47,050 nt of DNA from assembly GCF_000002075.1 (NCBI RefSeq), contig NW_004797854.1, positions 94,464-141,513 of the forward strand, in the 5' to 3' direction. Shown here piece by piece: positions 1 through 10,564 of the stretch (positions within the stretch are counted from its first letter, which is position 1; every line of letters starts with the position of its first letter). The notes under the pieces are model-generated. The model worked only from the letters and a program-made list of their open reading frames with translations, searched no databases and had not been told where the DNA came from. A program made the translations under genes and the position numbers. The stretch comes from Aplysia californica. Its lineage: Eukaryota; Mollusca; Gastropoda; Aplysiida; Aplysiidae.

Positions 1-712
1 GAGTCCATGTAGATCTAGGTCGGGGGAATAACAGGATCAAGAGAACCGTCGACATTGATCGATAACGCAAGAATGTGATCTCTCCTCCCCGATTTTTTTG
101 TATGCAGAAAGTCTTTTTATCATATCCAAAGCAAATAAATTTCATGCAGGCTTAAAGAAAGTGCTTTTTAGCTTTTGGAAAGCCGAACTGGTGAACATGG
201 TTTCCCCGTCTCTCTCGCGCAGTAGACTTTCCACGACCTGTTTCTTTATGACGTCATGGACTTTTCCACTCGACGCCGGCTAGCCCGACCTACTCAGCGG
301 AATGCCCGAATGCAGTCGAGTTTGGGTGGTGTTTTACAATGGTACGCAAAAAGTATGCAACATACATTAATAAAATTTGAAGACAATAAAGGGAAAAGGT
401 TGTCAACCAACGTTGTGAAAAAGAAATCCAAAATTCCACCAAATCTGGTGTAGCAGAGTGCTCAAACTTCGGACACGAACAGCACCATAACCAAGTAACC
501 TACGAGTTTTCTTTTTCGCAAGTGATTAGTTTGACCTCTTTTCTCATTGGCTGCCAAGTTTCGCTTTCATCCATTGAGAAACAAGCCCGTACGAGTGAAT
601 GAAAATATGGCACTGTGAGAAAATGGGTCCGGTAAAACAAGCCCGCAGCGCCTATACGGGAGTCCCCAATTTCTGTCACACTCATCGGCGCTGCGTGGGC
701 CTTGCTATGTTA
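1..712. other. No gene recognised; left edge of repeat-rich region
   Basis: Only short, unconvincing open frames are present on either strand, with no family motif and no consistent splice context. The sequence is of mixed composition and leads into the inverted-repeat element that starts near 713. Confidence 0.5.
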
Positions 713-2230
713 TATACTTCGTGACTTTGTTCCCGGTTACCGGGTCTGTATACACTCCCTGAAACCCTCCCCACAAAATCTTCACGTTTAGAGATAGAGC
801 CTACATGGCAAATGTTCAATAGGAACGGGAAGGCAATTTCCAAAGAGACAGGGTTGGGTTGATTTAAATCAGTTGATTTTTAAAATTTAAATCAACTTGA
901 TTTTTAAAATAAAAATCAATGATTTAAATCACTTTTTTAAAAATTTATTTTTATTCAGTTTTTACATATTTCAACATTCAGAATTCCTTTCCTTTGTTTC
1001 ATAAAACAGATAGAAGGTTTAGTAGACTAGATTGTATATAATTATGCTTAAAAGTCTGCTTTCCCCCTTGTCACAGTAGAATAATACAGTATTCAATTTA
1101 CTTTGTTTTTCCATATATAATTGAAATCAGAGCTGGGTTGATTTAAATCAGTTGATTTTTTAAATTTTAATCAACTTGATCTTTTAAATAAAACTCAGTG
1201 ATTTAAATCACTTTTTAAAAAATGTATTCTGTTTTTACATATTTAAACATTCAGAATTCCGTTCCTTGGTTTTATTAAACAGATATAAGGTTTAGTAGAC
1301 AAATATAATCATGCTTAAAAGTCTGCTTTCCCCGCTGTCACTGTAAAATAATACAGTATCCAATTTACTTTTTTTTTCATAATTGAAAACCAGGGTTGGG
1401 TTGATTTAAATCGGGTCGATTTAAATCAGTTGATTTAAAAAAAATTTTAAAACTCAGTGATTTAAATCACTTTTAAAAAATGTATTGTTTTTACATCTTT
1501 AAACATTCAGAATTCCTTTCCTTGGTTTTATAAAACAGATATATAAGGTAAATAGTAGACTAAAATTGCTTAAAAGTCTGCTTTCCCCCCCCTGTCACTG
1601 TAAGTAGTAAAATAATACAGTATTCAATTTACTTTTTTTTCATAATTGAAATTAGCATTTTCTTTTTCTTTTTAGACAAACTAGACACAAGCGCACACAC
1701 ACACACATACTGTAATAAAATGCAAGTTTATCTATGCATAATTACCCCCTTCCCCCTTCCTTTTAGACTGACATTTTCTTCATTTTTTGTCTGTAGCCAT
1801 AATTCACTGATAGCAGATTAAGGCTTTCTTTTGCAGTTGCTTAAATTAATCATTAGTTAAAATAAAGACAATGCATTTTGCACTAAAAGAACCTACTTTT
1901 AGCCACCAAAAATCCCCAACTGTGTCGACATTTTAAAAAAAATTTTAAAAATCTGATTTAAATTTTAAAAATCGATTTTTAAAATTTTAATTTAAAAAAT
2001 TTAAAAAATCACCAACCCTGCAAAGAGAGTAAGAGAGCGCCCATAACACTAAAAATAGAAGGCTATAAAGGATAGAGCGTCACTTTCATCATCGATTAAC
2101 TGATTAACACACTCCCTCGGTATTCATGGGCGAAAACACACGTTTCCAGGCGCGCTCGCTGTACACCAACAGTGGCAACAGTAAGGGTAAGGGAGTGTAT
2201 ACAGACCCGGGAACAAAGTCACAAAGTATA
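713..2230. repeat. Inverted-repeat element hosting a hAT insertion
   Basis: The left arm (713-759) contains TATACTTCGTGACTTTG and CTGTATACACTCCC. The right arm (2191-2230) is its reverse complement apart from about 7 extra bases in the left arm. Between the arms lies about 300 bp of unique DNA plus the hAT-like element at 849-2020. This looks like an older non-autonomous transposon later hit by the hAT element. The superfamily cannot be told, because no target duplication was recognised at the outer ends. Confidence 0.55.
849..2020 (+). mobile_element. Non-autonomous hAT-like transposon with internal tandem units
   Basis: The ends are CAGGGTTGG and CCAACCCTG, and the flanks are a perfect 8-bp duplication CAAAGAGA (841-848 and 2021-2028). 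An 8-bp duplication with CAGGG-type termini is the hAT hallmark. The interior holds three tandem units of roughly 260-285 bp starting near 849, 1129 and 1391, each opening with GGGTTGATTTAAATCA. A unique AT-rich tail follows from about 1655. No transposase is encoded. A second copy in reverse orientation lies at 8793-10193. Confidence 0.88.
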
Positions 2231-2307
2231 CAGACCCGGTAGGGGAACTCTTTTGTGATTTCGGAAAGTTTCAGCGCCCTCTTGGCTCAGGGTAAAACTA
2301 GGTTCTT

Positions 2308-2357
2308 CTAGATCTATGGCCTAGGTCTAGATCTAGAATATCTAGAGATCTAGAGTA
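2308..2357. repeat. AGATCT/TCTAGA-rich tract
   Basis: This is one of several runs of overlapping AGATCT and TCTAGA hexamers in the first 14 kb. Others are near 4568-4640, 5278-5310, 5476-5518, 7117-7170, 10348-10370 and 13685-13702. Confidence 0.6.
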
Positions 2358-2428
2358 ATATTACTGGTTCGGTCAAAATAAGGACGAAAACTGGCACGAC
2401 GACTTTAAAACTTTATATCTCCGAAGTG

Positions 2429-3002
2429 GCTAGCCGTACTTAAGTATGGCTAGACTGAGAGTCTAGCCGTACTTAACTGCCAGTCTAGCCGTACTTAGAT
2501 CTAGGTTTGGCCCAATCGACTCAATCCTGTTAAGTACACAGGTCTCATGAGATCTAGATCTAGTTATTATTCAGTTTCAAATACATGCAAGTCAGTAAGG
2601 CACCTTTTGGTTTTGTCTGAAATACAAATACTTTAGGCATTGCAAACTAAAATTTTCATTTACAATTCAGCCATCAATATTAAGTACGGCTAGACTGCCA
2701 GTCTAGCCGTACTTATCTTAGGCCCTATTTACATTAGAAAACAGGAGGTTTAAAATACATGCACTGTCATTAAGGAACCTGGTTTTGTCTCAAATACAAA
2801 TACTTTAGGTACTGCACACTAAAAATGTATATTTACAATTCAGTAGGCCTATTTTTTGTAAATGGTCAGTCTAGCCATCATATTAAGAATAAGTACGGCT
2901 AGACTGTAAGTCTAGCCGTACTTAAGTACGGCTAGACTGTGAGTCTAGCCGTACTTAAGTACGGCTAGACTGCCAGTCTAGCCGTCATTAAGTACGGCTA
3001 GC
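2429..3002. repeat. Array of near-perfect 35-bp palindromes
   Basis: The unit is TAAGTACGGCTAGACTG, one central base, then its exact reverse complement (clearest at 2681-2715). Two to three units lie at 2429-2496, one at 2681-2715, and three back to back at 2890-2990 followed by a half unit to 3002. Variation is almost confined to the 3-base centre (CCA, TAA, TGA, AGA). Between hairpins there is a diverged direct repeat (about 2567-2680 and 2745-2870). No protein or RNA family was recognised. Confidence 0.85.
2567..2870. repeat. Diverged tandem duplication between hairpins
   Basis: Two copies of a block of about 120-130 bp (about 2567-2680 and 2745-2870) share strings such as ATACAAATACTTTAGG and TTTACAATTCAG. 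Each is followed by a hairpin unit or a remnant, so the larger repeating unit is spacer plus palindrome. Confidence 0.65.
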
Positions 3003-3357
3003 CTCTTCCTTATATCTCCTATCTGCCTTGCCCTAGAGACAAACCGAAACCAGCTACAGGAAGTCATGTGATTGGATGACCCCAGGAATGACCTGTTACA
3101 GCTTGTTCTCATGTTTGAGGCCCTTACTGGGTGCAAAAGTGACGCCCGATTTATTTACGAGTTCGGTCGCATTTTTTTGGTCTTCTCATGGATTCGGGCA
3201 GTATTTTGACATTCGGTCATTTTCAATTATTATCACATTTGTTTCTTTGCAAGCTTAATAACATGATTTTTAATGTTTGTTATCAATCAACACTTGGACA
3301 CAATGATAGTTTGTCTAAAGTGGTATTCACCATTTATAGCTATTTTAATGAGTATGT

Positions 3358-3530
3358 ATCTGACCCACTCTACTATGTAGTATCTGACTCTACTACACTG
3401 GCGTCTGGCTCACTCAACTACACTGGATCTGACTCGGCTACACTTGATATCCGACTGTATTACACACTGGTATGTCTGACTCTATTACACTGGTGTCTGA
3501 CTGAGTTAATATGCTGTATCTGACTACTAT
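3358..3530. repeat. Degenerate minisatellite (CTGACTCTACTACACTGG-like)
   Basis: About seven imperfect copies of a unit of roughly 20-30 bp built on TCTGACTC-TACACTGG occur in a row. The unit length is not a clean multiple of three and no protein is implied. Confidence 0.7.
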
Positions 3531-3539
3531 TATTTAAAT

Positions 3540-4160
3540 TTTATGCACAAATTCTTTATTCTTTGTTATATAACCATTGGCTTTATATTATCTTATATGT
3601 GCCCGAAGGATGAGAAACTACGGATTTTATGTTACAATCCGGGCACCCCCCCTTTGGGCAAAAACGGCGAGACTAAACGGCAAATTCTCTTTCATCTTTG
3701 ACAGGGCCTCATATGCAAATAACTCTCCAGCCTTCAGAGTCTACCAAAACGTAGAATCTAGGTCACAGGCTCCTTCATCCACAACCAATGTTAACTCTTC
3801 CGGGGAAAGAGCTTCACGCTGTTTTGCTCAGTTGATGAAGAAAAAGCTGTCATAAGGACTATTTTTAGCAAAATATCGCCGTAACTGTTGTTTCAACGAA
3901 AGTAAGGGAGGTTGCTTTAAGTTTGAGTGCCACTCTTTTGGGGCTAGATTTGAAAACAAAGTTTTAAACGATCCTTTTGTACTGTAGTGCCCGACAGCAA
4001 AAAAAAAACCTGCTGCCCGAACCGGTACGATTACTCTAGATATCTAAATCTAAATTACTAAATGAAGATTGCGGATGTCTTTTCGATGAACGATCGTTTT
4101 TCCCCCGTTTTAGAGTTGGAGGAATCACAATTTGAAGAAAAGAACAATGTCATAAATTTA
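3540..4160. other. No gene recognised
   Basis: One open frame of 92 codons (3577-3855) exists, but it has no recognisable domain and no splice or promoter support. I see nothing else here. Confidence 0.4.
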
Positions 4161-4169
4161 AATCGAGCA

Positions 4170-4370
4170 GTCACCCTCTCTCTCTCTCCCTCTGTCTCTG
4201 TGTATCGCTTGCATTCTCTTTTTCTTTGTTTGTCTCTCTGTCTTTCTTTCTCCTCTCCTATTTCCCACTCTATCTTTCTCTCGTTCCCTCCTGCCAACTG
4301 TGTCATACATTTTGCTAACACTTCTCCTTCTGCTCTCTTCTCTCTCTCTCTCTCTCACTCATTCACACAC
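4170..4370. repeat. CT-rich low-complexity tract
   Basis: An imperfect CTCTC/TTTCT pyrimidine-rich run is interrupted by short unique stretches and ends in a short CACACA tract near 4367-4375. The long open frames over it on both strands are products of low complexity. Confidence 0.8.
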
Positions 4371-4567
4371 ACACTACCGGGTCTGGGCGCTGAAACTTTC
4401 CGAAATCGCAAAGGAGTTCCCCTACTGGCCCTGTATACTTCGTGACTGGGTCTGTATACACTTCGCAACAGTAAACACTGAGTGACCCCGGCAGCCTGCC
4501 CGGAATGTCCAACGTAATCAGTTGCTGATAAGATTCGAATCTCAGCACAGACACAGAACATTATTGC

Positions 4568-4640
4568 TAGATCTAGAATCTAGATCTAGATCTAGATTCT
4601 AGATCTAAATCTAGATTCTAGATCTAGATTCTAGATTTAG
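4568..4640. repeat. TCTAGATCTAGA hexamer array
   Basis: Overlapping AGATCT and TCTAGA palindromic hexamers run for about 70 bp with few interruptions. It is the longest such run in the window. Confidence 0.8.
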
Positions 4641-5526
4641 TTGCCATACGGGTGTGTTCTGCAGCTAAAATTAAGGCAGTTAAACCCTCAAATCAGTGCA
4701 TCTGTGTGAAGATGTAGAAGTAAAAATTTACCGATCGTTCTGTCTAACTCACAATAGTAATAGGGAGCCTCACGGAATAGTACAACAGATGGAAATCTAT
4801 CACATGTATCGACCAGTCAGTCAATCCCTCAGCAGCAACACCATAAAGATCCCAATATGGACGTAAAGAACCTGTCAGATTCCTGTGGCCTTTAGTGTTA
4901 ACCAGAAATTTGAAAAATTATGATATACCAAGATAACAATTTATGAATAAGAAAGGTTGATAAATCGGCACAATAGCTATAAACAATACCAAATGCCCAA
5001 TTTTCCATCAACGAGAGCATAAAATTTATTCGTGAAGCTAAGAATTACATGATAAATTATAGTTAGAAATGTAGATCTAATTCTATTGCCAACTCGGCAT
5101 TATTTGCAATTCTTTCCGGTAAAACATCTTTTTTGTTTGGAAATTATTTTAAAGTCCAGTGTGATACTTCCCTTTTGGCACAAGAGAGCGATAGTAAACA
5201 GACCGGACCGAAAATGTGATCGTGATGGACTTGGAATCCAAGATCTAGAAACTGCTAGAAAAAAACCCGACCTAAAATAGATCTAGATTCTAGTTCTAGA
5301 TCGAGATCTGTTGAGATTTGTACCAGTCGGATACTACAGTTGTTCGAAGTTCAACTTATACGTCTGCATCTGTTCAAAGCCTCTTTGAATTTGACTTCAC
5401 TTGTGAGATCTTGGACTTGGGCGGCAATACAACAATTCTTGGACTTCGTCGACTGCTTTTTTAGGTTAGGCCTTGTCTAGAATCTATATTCTAGATCTAA
5501 ATCTAGATCTAGTAGATCAAGAATCG
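4641..5526. other. No gene recognised
   Basis: AT-rich intergenic sequence with scattered AGATCT motifs near 5278-5310 and 5476-5518. The open frames are short and lack family features. Confidence 0.45.
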
Positions 5527-7110
5527 GTAAGATTGAAGAATACCGGACCAGTGGACTGACTTTGCCTATGTCTCAACCTTAGGAATTCATAATTTTCCCG
5601 TTTTTAATTTATTAAATAGTCCAGGAGAAAGTGGCTATTCTCAATCTCACCCACCCGGAAGTTCTCGCAAGATCTACTCCTCCCCTCTTTTCTCTCTCTC
5701 TGTCTCTTTCTGAATACTGTCTATCGGTGCGGACGATCAAATTGACCAAAACAAAGTTAAAAAATGATGTTAAAACACAAAAGTAAAAGTAAATTAATTT
5801 GGACTTGGTTGTGCCAAAGATGCTACGGCTATTTAACTTTTCGAATCGAGCCGAACTACGCGGGTCGCCATTTTGTTTTGCCCGGAAGTTCTCGCGCTAC
5901 TCCTCTCTCTCTTTCTCTCTCTCTCTCTCCACTGCCCACAGACAAAATTGTAGGCTTTTAGTAGGCTACAGTTGTAATGGAACGTTTGTTCACGGCACAG
6001 AATTCTACAATTTTTCTGTTATCACAGTGTAGAATTCTGTGGTTTTAGTTTGAACGCAAAATTTGTTGGCCTAGATCTAGGCTATAACGGTGAACGCGCA
6101 CCGGGTGAGAATAGCCAAAAGACTCGCCTGCACTATTCTCACCCCGGGTGAGAATAGAGGTGGCCTTTTTAATATGGCCATCTCTATTCTCACCCCGGGT
6201 GAGAATAGTGAAGGCGAGTCTTTTGGCTATTCTCACCCGGTGCGTGTTCACCGTTATAGCCTAGATCTAGGCCAACCAATTTTGCTTTCACCCTAAACTA
6301 AACCACAAAATTCTGCACTGTGATAACAGAAAAATTGTAGAATTCTGTGCCGTGAACAAACGTTCCATTACTACTAAAAGCGTACAATTTTGTCTGTGGG
6401 CAGTGGAGAGAGAGAGAGAGAGAGGAGTAACGCAAGAACTTCCGGGCAAAACAAAATGGCGACCCGCGTAGTTCGGCTCGATTCAAAAAGTTAAATAGCC
6501 GTAGCATCTTTGTAGACGACCAAATTAATTTACTTGTTGTGTTTTAACATAATTTTTTAACTTTGTTTTGGTCAATTTGATCGTTCACACCGATAGACAG
6601 TATTCAGAAAGAGAGAAGAGGGGAGGAGTAGATCTTGCGAGAACTTCCGGGCAAAACAAAATGGCGACCCCCGTAGTTCGGCTCGATTCGAAAAGTGAAA
6701 TAGCCATAGCATCTTTGTAGTCGATAAAATTTGCTTACTTTTGTGCTAAAACGTAATCTTTTCTTTGCCTTTATCCATTTGATCATCCACATCGATAGAA
6801 AGTATTCCGAAATTAGGAAAAACAGGTCTTGTTTCACACTGGGTGAGAGTAGCCTACAGTGGCAAGTCTCACCCGGGGTGAAAGGTCGATCGTATTTCTA
6901 TTCTCACCCCGGGTGAGAATAGCCACTTCCTTTTAATATAATCTCTCAATGGAGAATCTCGGACCGGTAGATCTATTCATTAAAATTTTGTCAGGGGGGA
7001 GACCCCTCTGAACCCCCCCTCCCCCCTCCTCCACTTCAACCACCCGCCCCACCTACCCCACTTTCTCGCGCAATAATGTACGAGTGGTCCGGTATTCTTC
7101 AATCTTCCCC
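5527..7110. repeat. Outer inverted repeat around the giant palindrome
   Basis: GATTGAAGAATACCGGACCA near 5532-5551 is mirrored by the reverse complement near 7086-7106. The foldback element at 5631-6926 lies between. This suggests the foldback landed inside an older element with short inverted termini, or that these arms are its true ends. The sequence alone does not decide. Confidence 0.6.
5631..6926. mobile_element. Foldback element: giant palindrome, arms about 500 bp
   Basis: The two halves are near-perfect reverse complements around a centre at about 6170. Sequence at 5648-5676 pairs with 6623-6650, and pairing continues inward to GGTGGCC / GGCCATC at the loop. The outer ends carry GTGGCTATTCTCA and its complement. 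Each arm contains an alternating purine or pyrimidine run (CT on the left, GA on the right). The right side has an extra tandem copy of the arm segment (about 6640-6815), so that arm is partly duplicated. Several TATTCTCACCCCGGGTGAGA mini-palindromes sit near the centre and right end. Related half-copy: 40866-41402. Open frames here are palindrome artefacts. Confidence 0.8.
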
Positions 7111-7284
7111 TAGAATCTAGAGATCTAGAGTAAAGATAGTAGAGACCTAGATCTAGATTTAGATAGACTAGAGCTGGTTGGCACTGAACTCAACGACATA
7201 GATTAGATCTATAAAAAGTATTTTATGAAATATAATTCTGCGTGTACGAACGAGTGTGTAGTGTGTACTAGTGTAGTGTAGTTA

Positions 7285-8259
7285 CAGTAGTCTCCGCCTA
7301 AGATCCCACTGCTTACGATCCCGGTTCGCTTAAAAGATCCCGCTGTTTTAAGAAAACAGAATTTTTACTACACAAAAGTCACCTCTAAGATCCCGCTCTG
7401 ATTCACTCTGTCTGAAGGTCTACATTCGGCTAAGATCCCGCATTTCAGATCATAATTTGCGGAACAAAAACCCGGGCGGGCACAGCCGATCAAACAAGAT
7501 TGAAAAGTTGAGATCAATAAACTGTCCGTCGCGTCAAAGATCAGCCACTATCTTGAATGTGATCACATACACGACATTGTAAAACTGGATGAAGCGATAC
7601 AATGTTTGCCCCCGACGGGATCACACCGGGGTGTGAACTGACCGACGCGTTTGTTTTCCCCACGCATCGCACTCACACCTGAACTCTCCCCCTAAACTTA
7701 CATCACTCGCTGGGTGGATAGGGCCTACATGTTCGTTCCAGGCGGGATCACATCGAACCGTGAACTCTTCCCTGACCATTGCAGTAGGCGTTAATTGCAG
7801 CAGTTGTCATTAAGCCCGAATTTGCTAGACAGACTGAATTTTAATTGGTGTGTTCACAATGCAATGGTGTGTAACGACAAAGACGTTTGGGGAGGGATGG
7901 GGACTCGGTCAGAGATGGAAAGCTATTTAATTTTCGACAGGTAAAGGGGAGGGGCAACTGAATAAGCGTTGATCTTGAGACTCATGATAGGACAATAAGT
8001 GAAAATGGCTCCCCTCATGGCACTATGCACTGTGATAGGCCATCAAGGTTAACCACTCTTTGCTCGCCATATATGTCATAAACCCACCAAGGGGTCAGGT
8101 CAGTTCATTTTAGGGTGGAGGGAGACCATTTTACCGATTTTAAGCCTTAACATGGGTCCCCATAGATTCTTCCCTGGGATCGTCGGTTAAGATCCCGGTT
8201 CGCCTAAGATCCCGCATTTCTTTGCTCCCGAGCACCGGGATCTTAGGCGGAGACTACTG
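7285..8259 (+). mobile_element. pogo/Tc1-like non-autonomous element (CAGTAGTCTCCGCC)
   Basis: Inverted termini of about 24 bp begin CAGTAGTCTCCGCCTAAGAT on the left and mirror at 8236-8259. The left flank is TA, while the right flank is AA, so the expected TA duplication is only half kept. Internal subterminal repeats of GATCCCGGTTCGC-TAAGATC occur near 7316, 7385, 7433 and 8190. No transposase frame is present. Assignment to pogo/Tc1-mariner rests on the CAGT-type terminus and the TA flank, so it is an inference. Confidence 0.7.
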
Positions 8260-8792
8260 AATATTGTAAAAGCAAGTGGCTATTCTCCTGCGTCGCGCTG
8301 GTAAATAGATTGGAAGCTATTCTCCGGCGTCATAACTTGGCCTAGTAAGTCTACCTTTCATTATTTTATCTATGGTAATTGTCTAACATAACTTACATTT
8401 ATTTCCATCGTCCATTTGCTTTCTTAAATTTTAAATGCTTCTAACTGTTTATTTAAACGAACAAAATTGATTTTGTGCCTAAAATCCTGTCTAGTCATAT
8501 AATATATCTCTAGTATAGCTTGCTGTTTAACTTTTTCTTGTTATTGTAATTTTCAATCAATTTAACTGGTATTTCGCGACTTCAGTGCTTTCTTGTTGTA
8601 TCTCCATTTTTGTATTAGTGAAAACGTGACTCCTTTTTTTATGCTCACTTTTTGTTATTATAATAAATGAACTCATGTCAATAGTTGTGAATACGTTTCT
8701 TCTAGACCGAGAACCTAACATAATTCTAAATAGGAGGAATTGGGGCAGTTGTGTCTGAAAACCTATCGTCTGTATCAATGATTGTTCAATGG

Positions 8793-10193
8793 CAGGGTTG
8801 GTGATTTTTTGGGATTTTAAAAATAAAAATTAAAAATATCGATTTTAAAAATTAAATCAGATTTTTAAAAATTTAAATCGGATTTTTTTTATTAAAAAAA
8901 AATTTCGACACAGTTTGGGATTTTTGGTTGCTAAAAGTATGTTCTTTTAGTGCAAAATGCATTGTCTTTATTTTAACTAATGATTAATTTAAGCAACTGC
9001 AATTTTAGAAAGCCTTAATCTGCTATATCAGTGAATTATGGCTACAGACAAAAAATGAAGAAAATGTCAGTTTAAAAGGAAGGGGGGGGGGGGGGGGGGG
9101 GGGAAATAATTATGCATAGAGATAAACTTACATTTTATTACAGTGTGTGTGTGTATTAGCGCGCGCTTGTGTTTGTCTAAAAAGAAAAAGAAAATTATGC
9201 TAATTTCAATTATGAAAAAAAAGTAAATTAAATACTGTATTATTTTACTACTTACAGTGACAGGGGGGAAAGCAGACTTTTAAGCAATTTTAGTCTACTA
9301 AACCTTATATCTGTTTTATAAAACCAAGGAAAGGAATTCTGAATTTAAAGATGTAAAAATGTATACCTTTTTTTAAAGTGATTTAAATCACTGAGTTTTT
9401 AAAATCAAGTTGATTTAAATCAACCCAACCCTGGTTTTCAATTATGAAAAAAAAGTAAATTGAGAACTGTATTATTTTACAGTGACACTGTTTTTATAAA
9501 ACCAAGGAAAGGAATTCCGAATGTTTGAAGATGTAAAAACAGAATACATTTTTAAAAAGTGATTTAAATCACTGAGTTTTATTTTTAAAATCAAGTTGAT
9601 TTAAGTTTTAAAAAAATCAACTGATTTAAATCAACCCAAACCTGGTTTTCAATTATGAAAAAAAAGTAAATTGAGAACTGTATTATTTTACAGTGACAGT
9701 GGGGAAAGCAGACTTTTAAGCATGATATATTAGTCTACTAAACCTTATATATATATCTGTTTAATAAAACCAAGGAAAGGAATTCTGAATGTTTAAATAT
9801 GTAAAAACTGAATACATTTAAAAAAAAGTGATTTAAATCACTGATTTTTAAAAAAAAATCAAGCTGATTAAAATATTAAAAAATCAACTGATTTAAATCA
9901 ACCCAGCTCTGATGTCAATTATGGAAAAAAAGTAAATTGAATACTGTATTATTTTACAGTGAAAGGGGGGAAAGCAGAATTTTAAGCATGATTATATTAG
10001 TCTACTAAACCTTATATCTGTTTTATGAGACCAAGGAAAGGAATTCTGAATGTTGAAATGTGTAAAAACTGAATAAAAATAAATTTAAAAAAAAGTGATT
10101 TAAATCACTGATTTTTATTTTAAAAATCAAGTTGATTTAAATAAAAAAAATCAACTGATTTAAATCAACCTGATTTAAATCAACCCAACCTTG
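8793..10193 (-). mobile_element. Second hAT-like non-autonomous copy, reverse orientation
   Basis: The ends are CAGGGTTGG and CCAACCTTG, flanked by a perfect 8-bp duplication TTCAATGG (8785-8792 and 10194-10201). The interior is the reverse complement of 849-2020 but with about four tandem units instead of three (boundaries near 9424, 9632, 9900 and the end). A 22-base G run (9082-9103) replaces the short C runs in the other copy. The two copies differ at many positions, so they are not a recent duplication of one another. Confidence 0.88.
9082..9103. repeat. Poly-G run (22 bases)
   Basis: An uninterrupted G run inside the hAT-like copy. Such runs are prone to length errors in sequencing. 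Confidence 0.9.
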
Positions 10194-10564
10194 TTCAATG
10201 GAAGTGGCACGAAATGGTGAAGTTGGTGGAATTTTTTTCCAAGACAAACAGATGAGAGAGCAGGTATTTGCAAATCTGCGCGGACAAATTATTAGTAATA
10301 GACCGGTGACGCGACGCCGGAGAATAGCCACTTGCATAATTATAAAACGAGATTCTAGATCTAGTCTAATAGAAAGTCTAAAGAAAGACATGAAGCTACA
10401 CTACAGCGAGCACGCCAGCACTCACCTCTGTGATTCGCCCAAATATAGATGATGTATTTCCGCCGTCTATTTTTGTTGTCTTCCGGGGTTTCCTCTTACA
10501 CTCTTGGGTTTCTCTCGCGACAACTCGCCAGTAACTGTTGACAAAAGATCTCGCCGAGTTTTTT

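Larger units (their letters stand above)
2191..4465. repeat. Long-range inverted repeat enclosing the hairpin array
   Basis: The left arm 2191-2281 and right arm 4385-4465 are reverse complements at roughly 80-85 percent by eye. Both contain the TATACAGACCC motif and GAAACTTTCCGAAATC on the right-arm strand. The right arm of the 713-2230 element is also the left arm of this one, so two stem-loops share an arm. The enclosed 2.1 kb holds the palindrome array, a degenerate minisatellite and CT-rich DNA. Confidence 0.55.
8271..10347. mobile_element. Element with GCAAGTGGCTATTCTCC inverted ends
   Basis: GCAAGTGGCTATTCTCC-GCGTCGCG at 8271-8297 is mirrored at about 10319-10344. The termini share AAGTGGCTATTCTC with the foldback at 5631-6926, pointing to one superfamily. 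A near-match ATTGTAAAA / ATTATAAAA flanks the two ends and may be a 9-bp target duplication, but it needs a 3-bp offset on the right. The hAT-like copy at 8793-10193 is nested inside it. No coding capacity was seen. Confidence 0.6.

Noticed and set aside
2429-3002. Possible CRISPR-like or regulatory repeat array
   Set aside because: The repeats are full palindromes, spacers are not unique short inserts, and the context is an animal transposon region.
3577-3855. 92-codon open frame as a gene
   Set aside because: No domain, promoter or splice context, and codon use looks random.
4058-4561. Overlapping open frames on both strands
   Set aside because: They translate CT/CA low-complexity sequence.
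5764-6507. Similar peptides on both strands (MLRLFNF-RAELRG)
   Set aside because: They mirror each other because the DNA is a palindrome; a third copy at 41.0-41.2 kb is in the related element.
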